This document shows, in pieces, positions 25,190 through 37,790 of a DNA stretch of 64,000 bases. This DNA is from Lithospermum erythrorhizon (taxonomy: Eukaryota > Streptophyta > Magnoliopsida > Boraginales > Boraginaceae): assembly GCA_019722365.1 (NCBI GenBank), contig JADFUC010000789.1:868001-932000 (forward strand). The letters run 5' to 3'. The notes under the pieces were generated by a model, which searched no databases, was not told the origin of the DNA, and worked only from the letters and a program-made list of their open reading frames with translations. The position numbers were made by a program, and so were the translations under genes. Within the stretch, counting starts at the first letter, position 1. Each line of letters opens with the position of its first letter.

Positions 25190-27010
25190 TAAGATCACAT
25201 CAACCCGAATACTCCAGAGTCACCAATCGATGAATAACAACATAAAAAGACTTCATTTGATATTACTACTAAAATCAGGGTGAACCAACAACATACCACT
25301 AAAAACGCATCATCCAAATAATCATACATCAAGGTTTTAGTAATACAACCAAATATCATAACGATATTAATTCCAAAATACATCATAGTAATTAATCAAC
25401 TCAATATGACCTCAAAAGACTATTAAGTTTCTAAATATACGATACAAAAGAAAAAATCAATAGACGAAGGATCACAGGGACTTCCTAGCCACCACTTTCT
25501 CACCTAATATCTAGTCAAACTTGTCAAATGCAGCTCCTTTACAACCCTCATCAAACAACTCCTAAAAAACCTTAGCTCAAAAACGCCCATGTAAGGGATA
25601 GTTAAGTAAACTTAGTGAATATAAATACCCCGAATGGTATCCAAACATATATAATCACATTTATATATGTATGTTGTGAATAATCAATAATGAGTAAATA
25701 AGGTAACAACTATTCATACTATACGATGGTTCTTTATTCAAACATCTCGTATTTGGTATCAAAACATATATATACCTTATACATATATTCATAAATATCA
25801 ACTACAAATAATTAAATATCTATTCAAGTAAAAACAACATAACCAACAAAAAGTAAGTCCAACAAAATACAATATCCAAACCTCCATCCGCATGTCCATC
25901 CTCCATCTGCATGTCCATCCTCCACCGGCATATCTAGCATCCAGGGCATCCCACCATTATATATAATATAACATCATCCCGGGGCAACCCATCAAATATG
26001 CAGGTCACATCATCCACCAATATACACATCTCACAACCTCCCGATCGAGGCAACCCATCGATATGCATACCATTCTCTGACACCGGCAACCCATCAATAT
26101 GCATAAGATAACCTCCCCGATCGGGAAAATCCATCAATATAAATACTATTCTCCCCGATCACCGGGCAACCTGGGTCAATATGCATATCTAATCTCATTC
26201 CACCCACTCAACCTCAAGAAAAGAAAACACACATAACAATCTATAACAATATACAACCAATACTAACATGTATCACACACACACAACACTCATAATATAA
26301 CTCACAAACAATCATGCTAAATAATATCATAACATCAATTCCAAGAGTTCAATATACATTCTAATATAACCAATATTTCAATACATACCAAATATATAAA
26401 AACATAATATATATATATATATGAAAGGGGTTACCGTGAGATTTTCACTGCAAACTAATCTCAAGTCAACTAGCTATTCCACGCTACCGGTCCTTACTCA
26501 AATCCTATCCAATGCAAAATCGTATTACTATAATAATACTTTTTCTTCTAACTGAGTATATTTCTTAACTAATGGCCTGAATCTATCTCTAGTTTCGACC
26601 ACATCCTGTTGGACTATGTGTTCGCACAATCTTGTTTTAATTAGACTTAAACATTAATTTACTCTAAATATACGTCTCAAGTGATTTATTCTTTACAGAC
26701 ATGTTAGAAAGGTGTTTGTTGGACGAAAGTTCATATTCATATTAACCAAGCACAAGCATCAACGTGATCAAAACAATGAAGAAATGTCACGAGCTTCAAG
26801 TGTGAGAATACAAGGCTAAAAAGACGAAATGGGTGAACGCTTAAGAAAGGACCAGTCAAGAAAAAATGAATTAACAATCAAGATCGGAAGAGATGAGTCT
26901 TGAACAGATAAAGTTATGGCTTGAATCTAACTTTACTTTCCTTCCTTAATCTTCGACTAAAGGCCATTTGAGAAGTTTTTCGAATTCATTTGACAAAAAG
27001 TTAGCAGGTT
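25190..27010. repeat. Large direct repeat, copy 1
   Basis: Matches 31690-33415 in the same orientation. Shared stretches include AACATACCACTAAAAA, GCATCATCCAAA, the CAATATGCAT minisatellite, GAGTATATTTCTTAACTAAT, and CTTTACTTTCCTTCCTT. The copies are clearly diverged. They could be old LTRs or a segmental duplication of nested elements. No protein is encoded. Confidence 0.65.
25870..26200. repeat. Minisatellite with CAATATGCAT core
   Basis: Imperfect units of about 40-50 bp, each containing CCCGATCG-like, GGCAACCCATCAATATGCAT-like sequence, five to six times. Read on the minus strand it makes a repetitive peptide (MHIDGLP). The homologous array is at 32330-32520. Confidence 0.7.
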
Positions 27011-28905
27011 TAAAGTGAAGAAAATATCAAAATAAATTTTAAAAATATCAATGATAAATCAGGTTTGATTTCATATTATTAAAGGATTTTAAAAGAGCTT
27101 TAAAACGATGAATCGGCCAAAATCAGAGTTATAATGTTGGGAAATCATCTTTGTTATCGACTGTGACCATTTGGTCTCATTGAGGCTCAATGTAAACAGG
27201 AACTTTAAAACATCGAAGTCACCAGGTATTGGTCATGATGGAGCACTCGATGAAGGTCACGATGAAGCCGAAAGTGAAACTTCCCGTAAGTTCTACTGGT
27301 GAGTTCTATCGTTGAATGCCTTGCTTAAGCTGAATCTCTTCGCAAAGCTTCATCAGGCTTCCATCGCCCTTTGCTCCTCGATGATCACTACGAAGGTTAA
27401 AACTTAAATCGCTTTTTGACCGCTTGAACCTATTTTCATCCATATAAAATCCTAACTCTTTCTATCTTCTCCCAACTCTTCCCAATTAATCCTAAACGCT
27501 TTTATACTTATTTCTCATCTTTTAAAAACACAAAATCTCCTCAAACATGTGAGTTTTAATTGTGAATTATCAAAAGAGTTAGTTTATTGAAATTTTAAAA
27601 ACTTGAAAATGAGAATGGGAAATAAAAATACCTGCTATGTTTGATGAAACGCCTAAACGGGGAGTTCAAGAGTCAAAGTTCATATTCACTCAACAAGGAG
27701 TTCAACAAGCCTAAGTTCATATCTACCATCAGTGAGTTAAATTATGTTTGTAATATTTTCTTATCATGGAGTAATTTAAAGAGAACTTGTAACATATCCA
27801 AGTGATTAAGATGTCTCTTTAATTAGTTGGATTAGGCTCTAGACTGTAGAAAAGGGCTCGAGGTGTCAGTGAGGCTTACTTCCAAACTAGGAATCGATAC
27901 TATGTCAGTGGTGCTACCAAGCCAAACAATAAAGTGACCCCAAGAGTTCTCAGAGTAGAGAGTTTGGGTCTCCTAGTTGATAGGAGCACACCTTAGAGAG
28001 ATTGCTAGAAGGTTCAGTGGTATAGCTAACGCTTGTTCAAGGTCAAGGACTTCGGATTCTGGGTGAATTTCAAGATCAAGCCGAAAGTGGTTTCTAGTGG
28101 TTGCCTAGAGGCGAAATAGTGGTCTAGCGGTTTATTTAGATCTGTATATATTGAGTAGCATGATTTGTACCATGAGGGGTTACTGATAATATATAATGGT
28201 TACTTCCAAATCTCTTAGGTTTAAGTTTCAAAGGCCGAAAGACTGGGGATTCACAAGTTCGTTAATATCAGGCTGGTTTCTAACTCTTCATCTCTTTACC
28301 TTATTGTTGATATTATATAATTATAGAAATGCTAGGACCACTATATTAGCTTATGAATTAGAATATAAGTGTACATAATTGAATTTACTTGAGTATCGAG
28401 TAGGACAAGTTTAATTCAATTTAAATTGAATATCCTATGTTGTTCGTAATTCATTACTCATGATTGATAGTTTGATTCTGATCAATGAACTTAATTGTTA
28501 TATTCCTAATCGAACAACTACATGAATCCACATCAAGAATTCTGTCTTAAACTCACCTATAGTATATCTTGTATTGAATCGTGATATGTTAAATAGATCA
28601 CTAGGATCGAATTAACAATGAATTAATCAGATTATGCATGAATGAGCTAATGTTAAATATTGATCATGTAGTTTTGATGTTTATTGCACATAATGATTGC
28701 TAGATCAAGCTTTTATTTATTTTATCTATTCATAATCTATATATGGATTGTAAGTATATTATTTTAAAGCATATTCCTGTATTTATTTTATAAATTGGTA
28801 AAAAGTCAGATTTCCAAAGTAAACTTGTATTAAAGTCAGAGTAGCATAAAAACGGTCACCCACTTTAGTCCTTATTCACACACACCCCCTCTAAGGACGC
28901 CATAT
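26608..28905 (+). mobile_element. Possible solo LTR of a Copia element
   Basis: Starts TGTTGGACTATGTGTTCGCA. It ends near CACACACACCCCCTCTAAGG, which resembles the CACCCCCTCTAGGTG tail found just before the primer-binding site in some large plant Copia LTRs. No open frame, primer-binding site or matching second LTR was seen; the first 400 bp recur at 32.93-33.41 kb. This is a tentative interpretation. Confidence 0.3.
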
Positions 28906-31690
28906 GGAAATATGATATCTTACTTAAGTCATATTAACGAAGTTGTTAACCCAAATTAGTAGTAGTAGTTCTTATGCAGACAAAAAAAAAAGGATGATTT
29001 CATGTTTCGCTGGTAGTACTGAATTAAATATAAAACATATGGTTGAAACCAACAATACTACACGCTTCAAAAATTATCGGGCATTACTTGTATTATTTAT
29101 AGACTCATGAATTCATCTAATTTCTCAAAAATGTTTATACTACTTTCGAAGCATCTTAATCAATAATTAACATATTATTTAATATTTCTCCCAAATTTTT
29201 AATCTCAAATTAATGACACACCACCGAGCTACTAAAATATTATTAAAATAACTTTAGTATTTGAACGAAAGTTATTTTAATATACCATGCTTATAAACTT
29301 CGCCCTCGAAATTTACTCACAACTCGATTTGTCTTATTGTCGCAACTCACCTTCCAAATTTTATTATCTATCATCACAAAGCATCTTATCACCCAAACAA
29401 ATTTCATTAATTATAATAATCATCTTCATAGTTCACATAATATTCATAAAACACATTAACATGTAACTCATGCTATATATGATTATACTACTCAATTCAT
29501 AACATCTCCACATCTATTTTCATTATTTATTATGATATTATCACTTCTACCTTCTTCTTCTATATGTCAAATTTAATCTGCTATCATTTTCAATATTATT
29601 CAAGTGGAATTCAACCAACTCCACATATAGACAATGAATCATATTATCATAATTAATGGAAGCCAAGAAGACGAAAATTCATAACTCCCTCATAATAATA
29701 TATCACAACCAACATATAAACATATATGCAAAGCCCTCACAATATCATTACCGGCACATACAAATAACTCAATAACATAACTCAATATTGTTTAATCTCT
29801 ATGTTTACCCCACGCTACGCTTATTCCACGCTACTCATCGGCTTGTCTCACGCGGTACGCTTACTCCACGCCTCCACGCTTTACTTTTTATTCCATCGCT
29901 TACGTTATCTACTACCACGTGTACATTTACTTCCGCGACGCTATAACAACCCATCACACCTCATGACATCTTAAGACAACAATCATCATAGCAAATATCA
30001 ACTAGGTTCAATGTCATCATATAGGCTCCTGTTACCTATATATATCTCATCATTACCACTAAATTAGGAATAGAGCTCACACATAATTACATAATAATAT
30101 CACATATTCGCATAATAACTATTTTCAGATATATATACATATATAACAACCATATTATAATGTCAATAAATAATCATACCCACCTTACTTCATTAACTTC
30201 TTACTACTGCAACTTATCATTAGCTCCACTTAGCTTTACACACTCAAAAAAATTAATGGCATAATATTTGAATATTCACTCTTCAATCACTACGATATTC
30301 TCAAGCAGATGAATCCATTTTCTGCTACTGTTCCACGACTACAATCGATTTTAAAGAATATTATAATTCACCAATATCACTTCTTCATTAATCATTTTAA
30401 TATACCTAAAAGCCACTTGAAATGTCATTACATCAATTTTATTTCATCCACAGATTATCCATCAACCATCGAGTCATATTTTCTTTTTCTCTACATCATT
30501 TCTAAATATATTAGAGTTTGACATTTCCTCCAATAGCTTCAAAACGGTACCATCTCAAAACTGGCTTGAAGCTATTATTACTATAAATAAATCTTTTCTC
30601 TTAGTTAAATTATTACCTCCGATAACTTCAAAGGTCTTAATCACCATATACCCTTGTATCATTACATAACGGGCCATCGCTTCTCTCCATTGAGGTCTAC
30701 TACTTGATCAACACACAACGATCGCACCTTATCCCGAATCTTACATCTATGCATTTATCATTCTCCTAACCAACAAAGATCGAAAGTATGAATTTCCTCG
30801 AAGCCTTCAAGATATGTATCCCATAATTCTGATAACTCTCGATTTAAAATCAATCATATGCTAAATTTATATTCCAACGACTCCGCTTTTCTTCTCCTCA
30901 CTAATTATATTCTCATATTCAGCATCATTCTTTGTCAAACTAAATTAATTTCACTCTATTCTAATGCTTGGGTACAACTATTATAATTATCACCCACATC
31001 ATCCACAATTATTCCAAGTAATAATAATGTTTAATCCTTACGGCTTCCAAGGATCAATAACCTTACAAGCACCACAATCACATGATTTTTCTAAACATGC
31101 TACTACAAAATTTTCATCCTAACTTATCCTTAACACTCTTAGATTTACATAAATACGCTTTAACAACCTCCAAATCCAACATTGTGAGACTCCTTCCCAA
31201 CATCTTGACATATCCTTCTTTGGAATGAATTCCAACATATCCATCCACATCTTAACGTCTCATTCCTATAAGTTTCAATTCTAGGTTCACATCTTCTAGT
31301 TATCCAGCATAAAAGATAAAAGCTACTTAACTACCGAATTATTTATAAACATCCCCAACTTAAAGCACATATGCTCTTCTCTCATCCAACTCTCAATTTT
31401 ATATTCACAATCGACTTTACAACAATCTCCAACCTCATGTTACCTCATAACAAACGAATATGATTCATCCTCAGATTTACTTAAGGAACTTCGATGCAAC
31501 TACACGCAAATCTCCGTGTGGCATCATCAACAACAACTACAAAATGAAAGCACAAATAAACAATAAGGAGTAGACTGATCAAAACATGATTCAAATGCAC
31601 ACAAGTCCACAACACTAACGAGGGCACATAACCACACATGACAACAACACATGATATCTTAAACCTAGACTTATACCAAAATTATAACGG
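28906..31690. other. AT-rich sequence between the two large repeats
   Basis: No gene recognised. A cluster at 29.81-29.95 kb repeats CCACGCTACGC / TTCCACGCTAC-like words. The same word ends the large repeats at 26477 and (altered) 32803, so this may be a third, degraded derivative. Open frames such as 30309-30521 are low-complexity. Confidence 0.35.
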
Positions 31691-33415
31691 ACTGGCCTCA
31701 AAGTCGGTCCTGAGGTTAAGACTATCATCAACTCAATACTAGAAGTACTAATCGATGAACAAGAACATAAAAAGATTTCAGTTTTATACCATACTAATGA
31801 AAACACTTTTGGTCCATCAAGGAACCAATAACATACCACTAAAAAACGCATCATCCAAACAATCACATAAGATTTGTTTTAGTAATACACCAAACATCAT
31901 AACGATAATTCCAAAATACATCATGGTAATAATATGGTAACATGACTCATCAAAAGATCTATTATAAGTTTTGAAGACACGATAAAAGGAAAATCAATAG
32001 ATTTAAGAATCGGCTGAGGACTTCCTAGCCATCATCTCTCCTACGATCTTAACCAAGAACTTGTCAACGCAGCCTCCCTTAAACCTCAATAAACAACTCC
32101 TGAAACCAGGCATAAAACACCATAGAGAAAATGGGGTAAGTCGCTAAGCTAGTTGAATACAACAATTAATGCATTTGGTATCCAAACATATAATCACATA
32201 TATATAAGAGCATATAATTAATAATATGAGTAAATAAGGTAACAACTATTCATACTTAAAATTATTTGCCTTATTCAAATATCCTATTGAGATCAAACAT
32301 TATTATATATATATACTCCTGGGAAACCAATCCAAATACGCAGTCACATCATCCACTAATATACACATCTCACAACCTCCCGATCGAGGCAATCACCAAT
32401 ATGCATATCATTCCTCCGACATCAACCATCAATATGCATGAAGACAACCTCCTGAATAAACCCATCAATATACATACCATTTCCTCCCGATTACTGGGAA
32501 ACCCATCAATATGCATATCGTAATCTCATTCCCACTCACTCAACTCCGCAAAGAAAACACATAGCAACCATAACAATATACAACCAACACGCACATCACA
32601 CAACACCATAATATAATCACAAAACAACTACAAATAATATCATAACATCAATCTCAAGAGTTTCAATACATTCTATTATAACCATGTCAATACATACCAA
32701 ATATAAACATAATATATATATATATATATATATAGGTATATGAAAGGTTACCAACGTGAGATTTGTACTCACCTCAAGCAAATCAATCTCAAGTCAACAA
32801 GTTATTCCACGCGCCGGTCCTTACTCAACTCCTATCCAATACAACAACGATACTATAATACATTTTTTTCTTCTAACTGAGTATATTTCTTAACTAATGG
32901 CCTGAACGGGTATCTCTAGGCTCACTCACACATCCACACTACGTGTTCAGATAATTCCTTGTTTTTAACGATTTACTTAAACATCGATTTACTATCTAAC
33001 ATATGTTCTAAGTGATTTATTTCAGGCATGTTAGAAAGGCAAGCCATGGGCATAAATTTTACATTCATATCAACCAAGACAAGACAATGTATCAAGACAA
33101 TTTAAGAAATGAGCTTCAAGGTGAGTAATACAATGCCAAAAAGATGACATGTGATATGTAAGAATCAACCATAAAGCGTCAAAGTGAAGAATGGCGGCTT
33201 AAGAGAAGAACAAATTAATTTACTGCCAAAAGAAGTTACACTAAGAAAAGCTAATTATCAATCAAGATCTAAAGAGACGAGCCTTGGACGCAATGTTAAT
33301 AGGTAAAAGTTATACTGAATCTAACTTTTACTTTCCTTCCTTGATCTTGATTAAAGGCCATCGAGAGAAGTTTTTCAAATCATTCTTGACAAAAAGTTGT
33401 TAAGCGTTTCAAAGT
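31690..33415. repeat. Large direct repeat, copy 2
   Basis: Diverged copy of 25190-27010, containing its own CAATATGCAT minisatellite (32330-32520) and an (AT)n run at about 32708-32735. Confidence 0.65.
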
Positions 33416-34718
33416 TTTAACATATTTTTTTTCTTAATTATATATACCATGCACTACAATCATTAAACAAATATTTCTTAATTATATATAATGTAAGGTC
33501 ATCCATAAACTATTATTAAACTTGGGTTAAAATATTAAATAAATATTATTTCTCTAATCATTATATAAACCTAGAAATTATAACTCCCTCCACCAAGCCG
33601 GCGCACAACCATATTTTTCTTCAATTTTATGGGTGATTTTTTTTTCTTGGTCAATTTTCAAAGACAAAGAAGAGATAGATCAGATTTTTTGGAGTGTTTG
33701 TGTGAAATGAGGGTGTTTGACTAACTTCATACCTAATTTAGTTTTGGGACTTAGATGCAATATTTATTAGTTAATAGGTGAGATTACAAAGTGAATCAAC
33801 TTTTAATTAACATTCATCCCTGTTCCGTTTAAAATCAACGGTGCAATTAAAATAGGGACTAAAGTGCACTATTTGCACCGATATCAAGGACTATTTCCGT
33901 AGATCAATCATTTCAGTATACTAAACTACACCGGCATATGACCATTTCGTACTTCACACACCAAACAATCCCTTGTCTTTAATTTATAAAGAGTTGTCTC
34001 TCTCATTCATATAAGGCTGTTTGTTATCTATAACCATCATTGAAAGGAAAAAGGAAGATAATTCTTCTTCATTATGATCATCGTTATACACTATTTAGAC
34101 TGAAATCTTCTTCAACTTAACCCTAACTAGGAAGATTAAATTCCTAGCTCATGCTAGTAAGTGTCTGAGTGATGAGTAAAGACTAAAGAGTAATTATCAC
34201 ATACTGTATATATAACTCTTGAAACCTGTTGTTTTGTGATTCAATGTTGATAAGGGCAGCAAACATTAAAATTGGTACATTAAGATGAAGTAAATCATGA
34301 TAAAATGTACCTTCTTATTTGCCTCAATACAACTTCATTGCTAAATGCTGTCATTTTCTAACATATTTCAAGCCAAGAACATGGCCTTTTACAGTTTTAC
34401 ACTGCCACAATTTGACAAATAAATAACACTAACTCCAACGACATAAATATATTGCAAGAAATAGATATCCCGGCCAACACCAAAAATTTGGAACTACATA
34501 AACAAAAGAGCAATATGTGTGCCGTTGCTCCTATGCTCCTAGGTGAACAAATCACCTAATCTACAGACATTAGTATGGAGTATCTCCCTAAGGTAAGAGA
34601 TGGAAAAGAAAGATAAACATAAAAAAAGGATACACTACCAAAGTACCGATACAAGTTCTGTTTCGAAAACAGAAAGACAGGTGACCTAAAAGGAGTTTTC
34701 TTTTGCTTCCACTATAAC
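33416..34718. other. Spacer and probable PPI 3' UTR
   Basis: About 34.3-34.72 kb probably includes the 3' UTR of the minus-strand PPI gene. Around 33.82-33.90 kb is GGGACTAAAGTGCACTATTT-like sequence, a type of tail common in plant dispersed repeats. I see no gene. Confidence 0.35.
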
Positions 34719-37138
34719 TCAGACAAAATAGTTGTAACCCACAATAAGAAGCAGTAGAACAGCCACAGCAACAGCAAGATATGGCCAGTAGTTTGTAGCC
34801 TTCTTACGCTTAACGATGGCTTTAGGAAGTGGGGCGGAGCCTCTAGCGCGTGTTCTCTTCCTGACAACATTCTCTTTCCTGACCTTTTTTTGTGAAGGAG
34901 TTGCCTCTTCAATCTTTTCTTTTGAGTTCTCCTTCTCTTCAGCTACCTCCTGCTCCACTCTTTCAGTTTCATTTGATTCGTTCTGCAATTTGGCAGTTGT
35001 GCCAGCAATTCCAACTCTCCTTCTCGCCTTCTTCTCATGCTCCTGAAATAGGAAACACAAGGAAGTTAAGTCAAAGGTCAAGTAAAATGATATGTTGAGA
35101 TGCAAAGAATGTAAAATGAATAGATTCCTTTCTGTTTCACCTCAGCCTCCTTCTGAGCTTTGATAGCTGCTTTTGCTGCTGCTTTCTCTGCTAGCTTCTT
35201 CTTTCTCTCCAGTGCTTGTCTGTTTTTTGTGATTTCCTCCTTTCTTTTCATTTCCTTTAGTTTTTCCTTGTCAACTTCTACAACCTTAGGAGGATCCTTA
35301 TGAAGAATTTCAAAGTCAGCGTCAGCATCTTTTCCGACTGTGTGGTCACTTTGCTCTAAGGGACCATCTTTCTTTCTGTTATTTGCTTCTTTCTGCACTT
35401 TTGAGCCCTTATCTTTAGGAACTTTCTCAGTTGATGCAGCATCTTTCTTCTGTGCTGGAACAACATCTTTCTTCTGTGCTGGAACAGCATCGTTCTTCTG
35501 TGCTGGAACAGCATCTTTTTTCTGTGCTGGAACAGAATTTTCCTTCGGCTGTTTTATGATGGCTTCAGAAGGAACTACAGTATTGTGTTGCACTAGTGGC
35601 TTCTCATCTGGATTTCTCATCCGTCCATCCCTACTTAACTGTCTCATGTCGAGGGATAGCAAAATTCTCCTTTCATAATCCTCCCTAAAATCTTTTCTGC
35701 TAGCCCATTGAGAAACAAATTTCTCGACCTACGAAACAAAGACGATGCAAATACCTTCAGAAAAAGAGTACTTCCTAGTGTACAAAGCTGAAGTCAGGGT
35801 TATTGTACGAACCTCAGCCTCAGTATGTTGTTTTAGTGATTCAATATTTTTCTGAGCTGCATGGTCTCTGAATTTCTTCAAGAGATCCGCATTAACATAA
35901 AAGGGGGCATTCTGCAGGAAATCCAAGGGTTTAGAAAATTAACTCCACAGGCATTTTGATAAACTGTTTTAGAATGCACTGTATATTACAAGAAAAAAGA
36001 ACGAAAAACTGTAAAAACTATGGAAACGAAAAAGAATGAGATTAACAACCACATGACGAAGTTTGTTCTTCAGGTCATTTAAAGATTCATTAGCATTCTT
36101 CTTCTTCTCATCCAGTCCTTTCAGTTCTTTATCTAGAAGCTCGATCCTCTCATCTATTGCACCTTTTACAATATCAAGTTTCTTAAGCTTAGCCATAACT
36201 ACGTCTTGCTCTTTTCGAACTCCATCAAGATCGACACCTATAAGCTTCAAGCCATGGGAAAAAAGAAAAAAGAAAACATTACCAAACAAATAAAATTAAT
36301 TAACCAGCACATAATCTCTCTGAATGAGAATTCTGGGCACAAATATGACTTTACTTTGACTTGCTCCTGAATGGTATCTTTGTCACCCACAGACTCCTCG
36401 ATCTTTGCCCTTGCAGCAGAATTTGCAATAACTTTCTCCCTAGTCGATTCCAGTTGTTTGATTTCCCTAAGGATTTGCTTCTCCTCATTCAAGGTAATGC
36501 TTTCATGTTGAATGCGGTATTCCAAACTTTTGATCTAAAAAAATCATGATGAAGTTACTCAGATCAGCATATGGAAGGACTGAAGATCGCAAGTCGTTTC
36601 AACAGTTATAAGTAGAATGAATCACGAATACCAGTCGGATCATACATAGGCATTAAGCTCTTCCACGGTTGAACATAAGCCAGAACCCCTCTCTCTACCT
36701 CCACCACCCATAGTATTGCGCAATAGGCCCAGATTTTTTTGCAAAGGCTCCATTTTCTTTCTCTTGTCATCAATAACAGCCCGGAATTGCCTTCTCTCAG
36801 CATTCAAAGGAATTATCTGGCTCATCAATTCTTGCCTCTCAGCCTGAAGATAGAGATATAACAATCATTGAAAATCCCAAAGAATCATGTGTAAGACTTT
36901 GTATTTGAGATCATACCCTGAGTGGCCTTAATTGTTCGACTAACAAAGTCCGTGCCCGATATATCTTTTGGAGGTCCTTATCAGCATGCTCCAATTGGGA
37001 CTTGAGTTTGTCGTCATCGTATGATCTATACTTGACAACATAAAATGAATGAATCTGTGAAGGAGCAGGCCATTCTTCACCAACATTTGCCTGCTTCAAT
37101 TCTCCTTGAGCAGAATCCTGTGAGTTTTTAGTACCCAT
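34719..37138 (-). CDS. PPI1: PROTON PUMP INTERACTOR 1-like protein
   Basis: Seven coding exons: 37138-36917, 36843-36646, 36534-36355, 36244-36050, 35911-35813, 35728-35141, 35042-34719. All are phase 0 and total 601 residues, against about 612 in Arabidopsis PPI1. PPI proteins bind the autoinhibitory C-terminus of plasma-membrane H+-ATPase and stimulate it. Visible features: an N-terminal [19 protein letters not shown] block, a long coiled coil with [16 protein letters not shown], the conserved [17 protein letters not shown], a Lys/Ala-rich helix ([20 protein letters not shown]), a basic [14 protein letters not shown], and a C-terminal membrane anchor ([19 protein letters not shown]). The N-terminus is shorter than in Arabidopsis, so an upstream coding exon cannot be excluded. 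Exon 6 carries a repeat of [12 protein letters not shown] units. Confidence 0.93.
35440..35534 (-). repeat. 24-bp coding minisatellite in PPI exon 6
   Basis: Four tandem 24-base units encode [24 protein letters not shown] and VPAQKKDA. The unit length keeps the frame, so copy-number changes only alter the length of a disordered linker. Confidence 0.9.
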
Positions 37139-37790
37139 GATTCCTCTCCAAAGCAGCTACAACTATTGCATCATCCAAAACAAGTTGAGAAAAAATCATA
37201 GAAAATAAAGATATATTATTAGCATGTGAAGATTGAATGTTTGAATGCATGTATAATGTATTCAACTTAAACAGATCTCGATCGAAAGAGAACAAGACAC
37301 AAATGAGAAAAACATAGAATTCAATCATTGATATTCCATTGAAAAGGCGCTTTCCATTAATAGTATAAACCAACAACTAACAAGAGAGCGACCTTTTTAA
37401 TAGGGGCTACTATATCAAATACCTACAATCTACAAACTAACTCCATTCATTTTTATTTTTATTTTTCAATTTAATCCATAACTCAACATATTTAAATACA
37501 TTCCAAATTTCAGATCAATCTAACTTACATCAATGAATTGTCTATTTATATTTATATTTTAATAAATAAAAAATCATAGTGGGATCAATTGAGATTGGAA
37601 AGTAAGCTGATTATATATTTCTAAAATATTATAGTTAAATTGAGATTGACAAAATAGTAGTCATATGAATCTCAAACCAAAAACTCGTGAAATCAAATAA
37701 GAATTTTATAATATTTGAAAACTACTAGTTAAATATCTAAGTGTACATGTAAAATATAATAAGCTCTCTCGATATATTATTGATGTAGTT
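37139..37790. other. PPI leader and promoter region
   Basis: AT-rich upstream sequence. A possible acceptor (GCAATAG) lies about 30 bases before the PPI start, so a leader exon further upstream is plausible. Nothing else is recognisable. Confidence 0.4.

Noticed and set aside
34816..35678. Plus-strand Cys/Phe/Ser-rich frames, including repeated FFCAGTAS
   Set aside because: Antisense of the PPI exons; the repeat mirrors the VPAQKKDA minisatellite.
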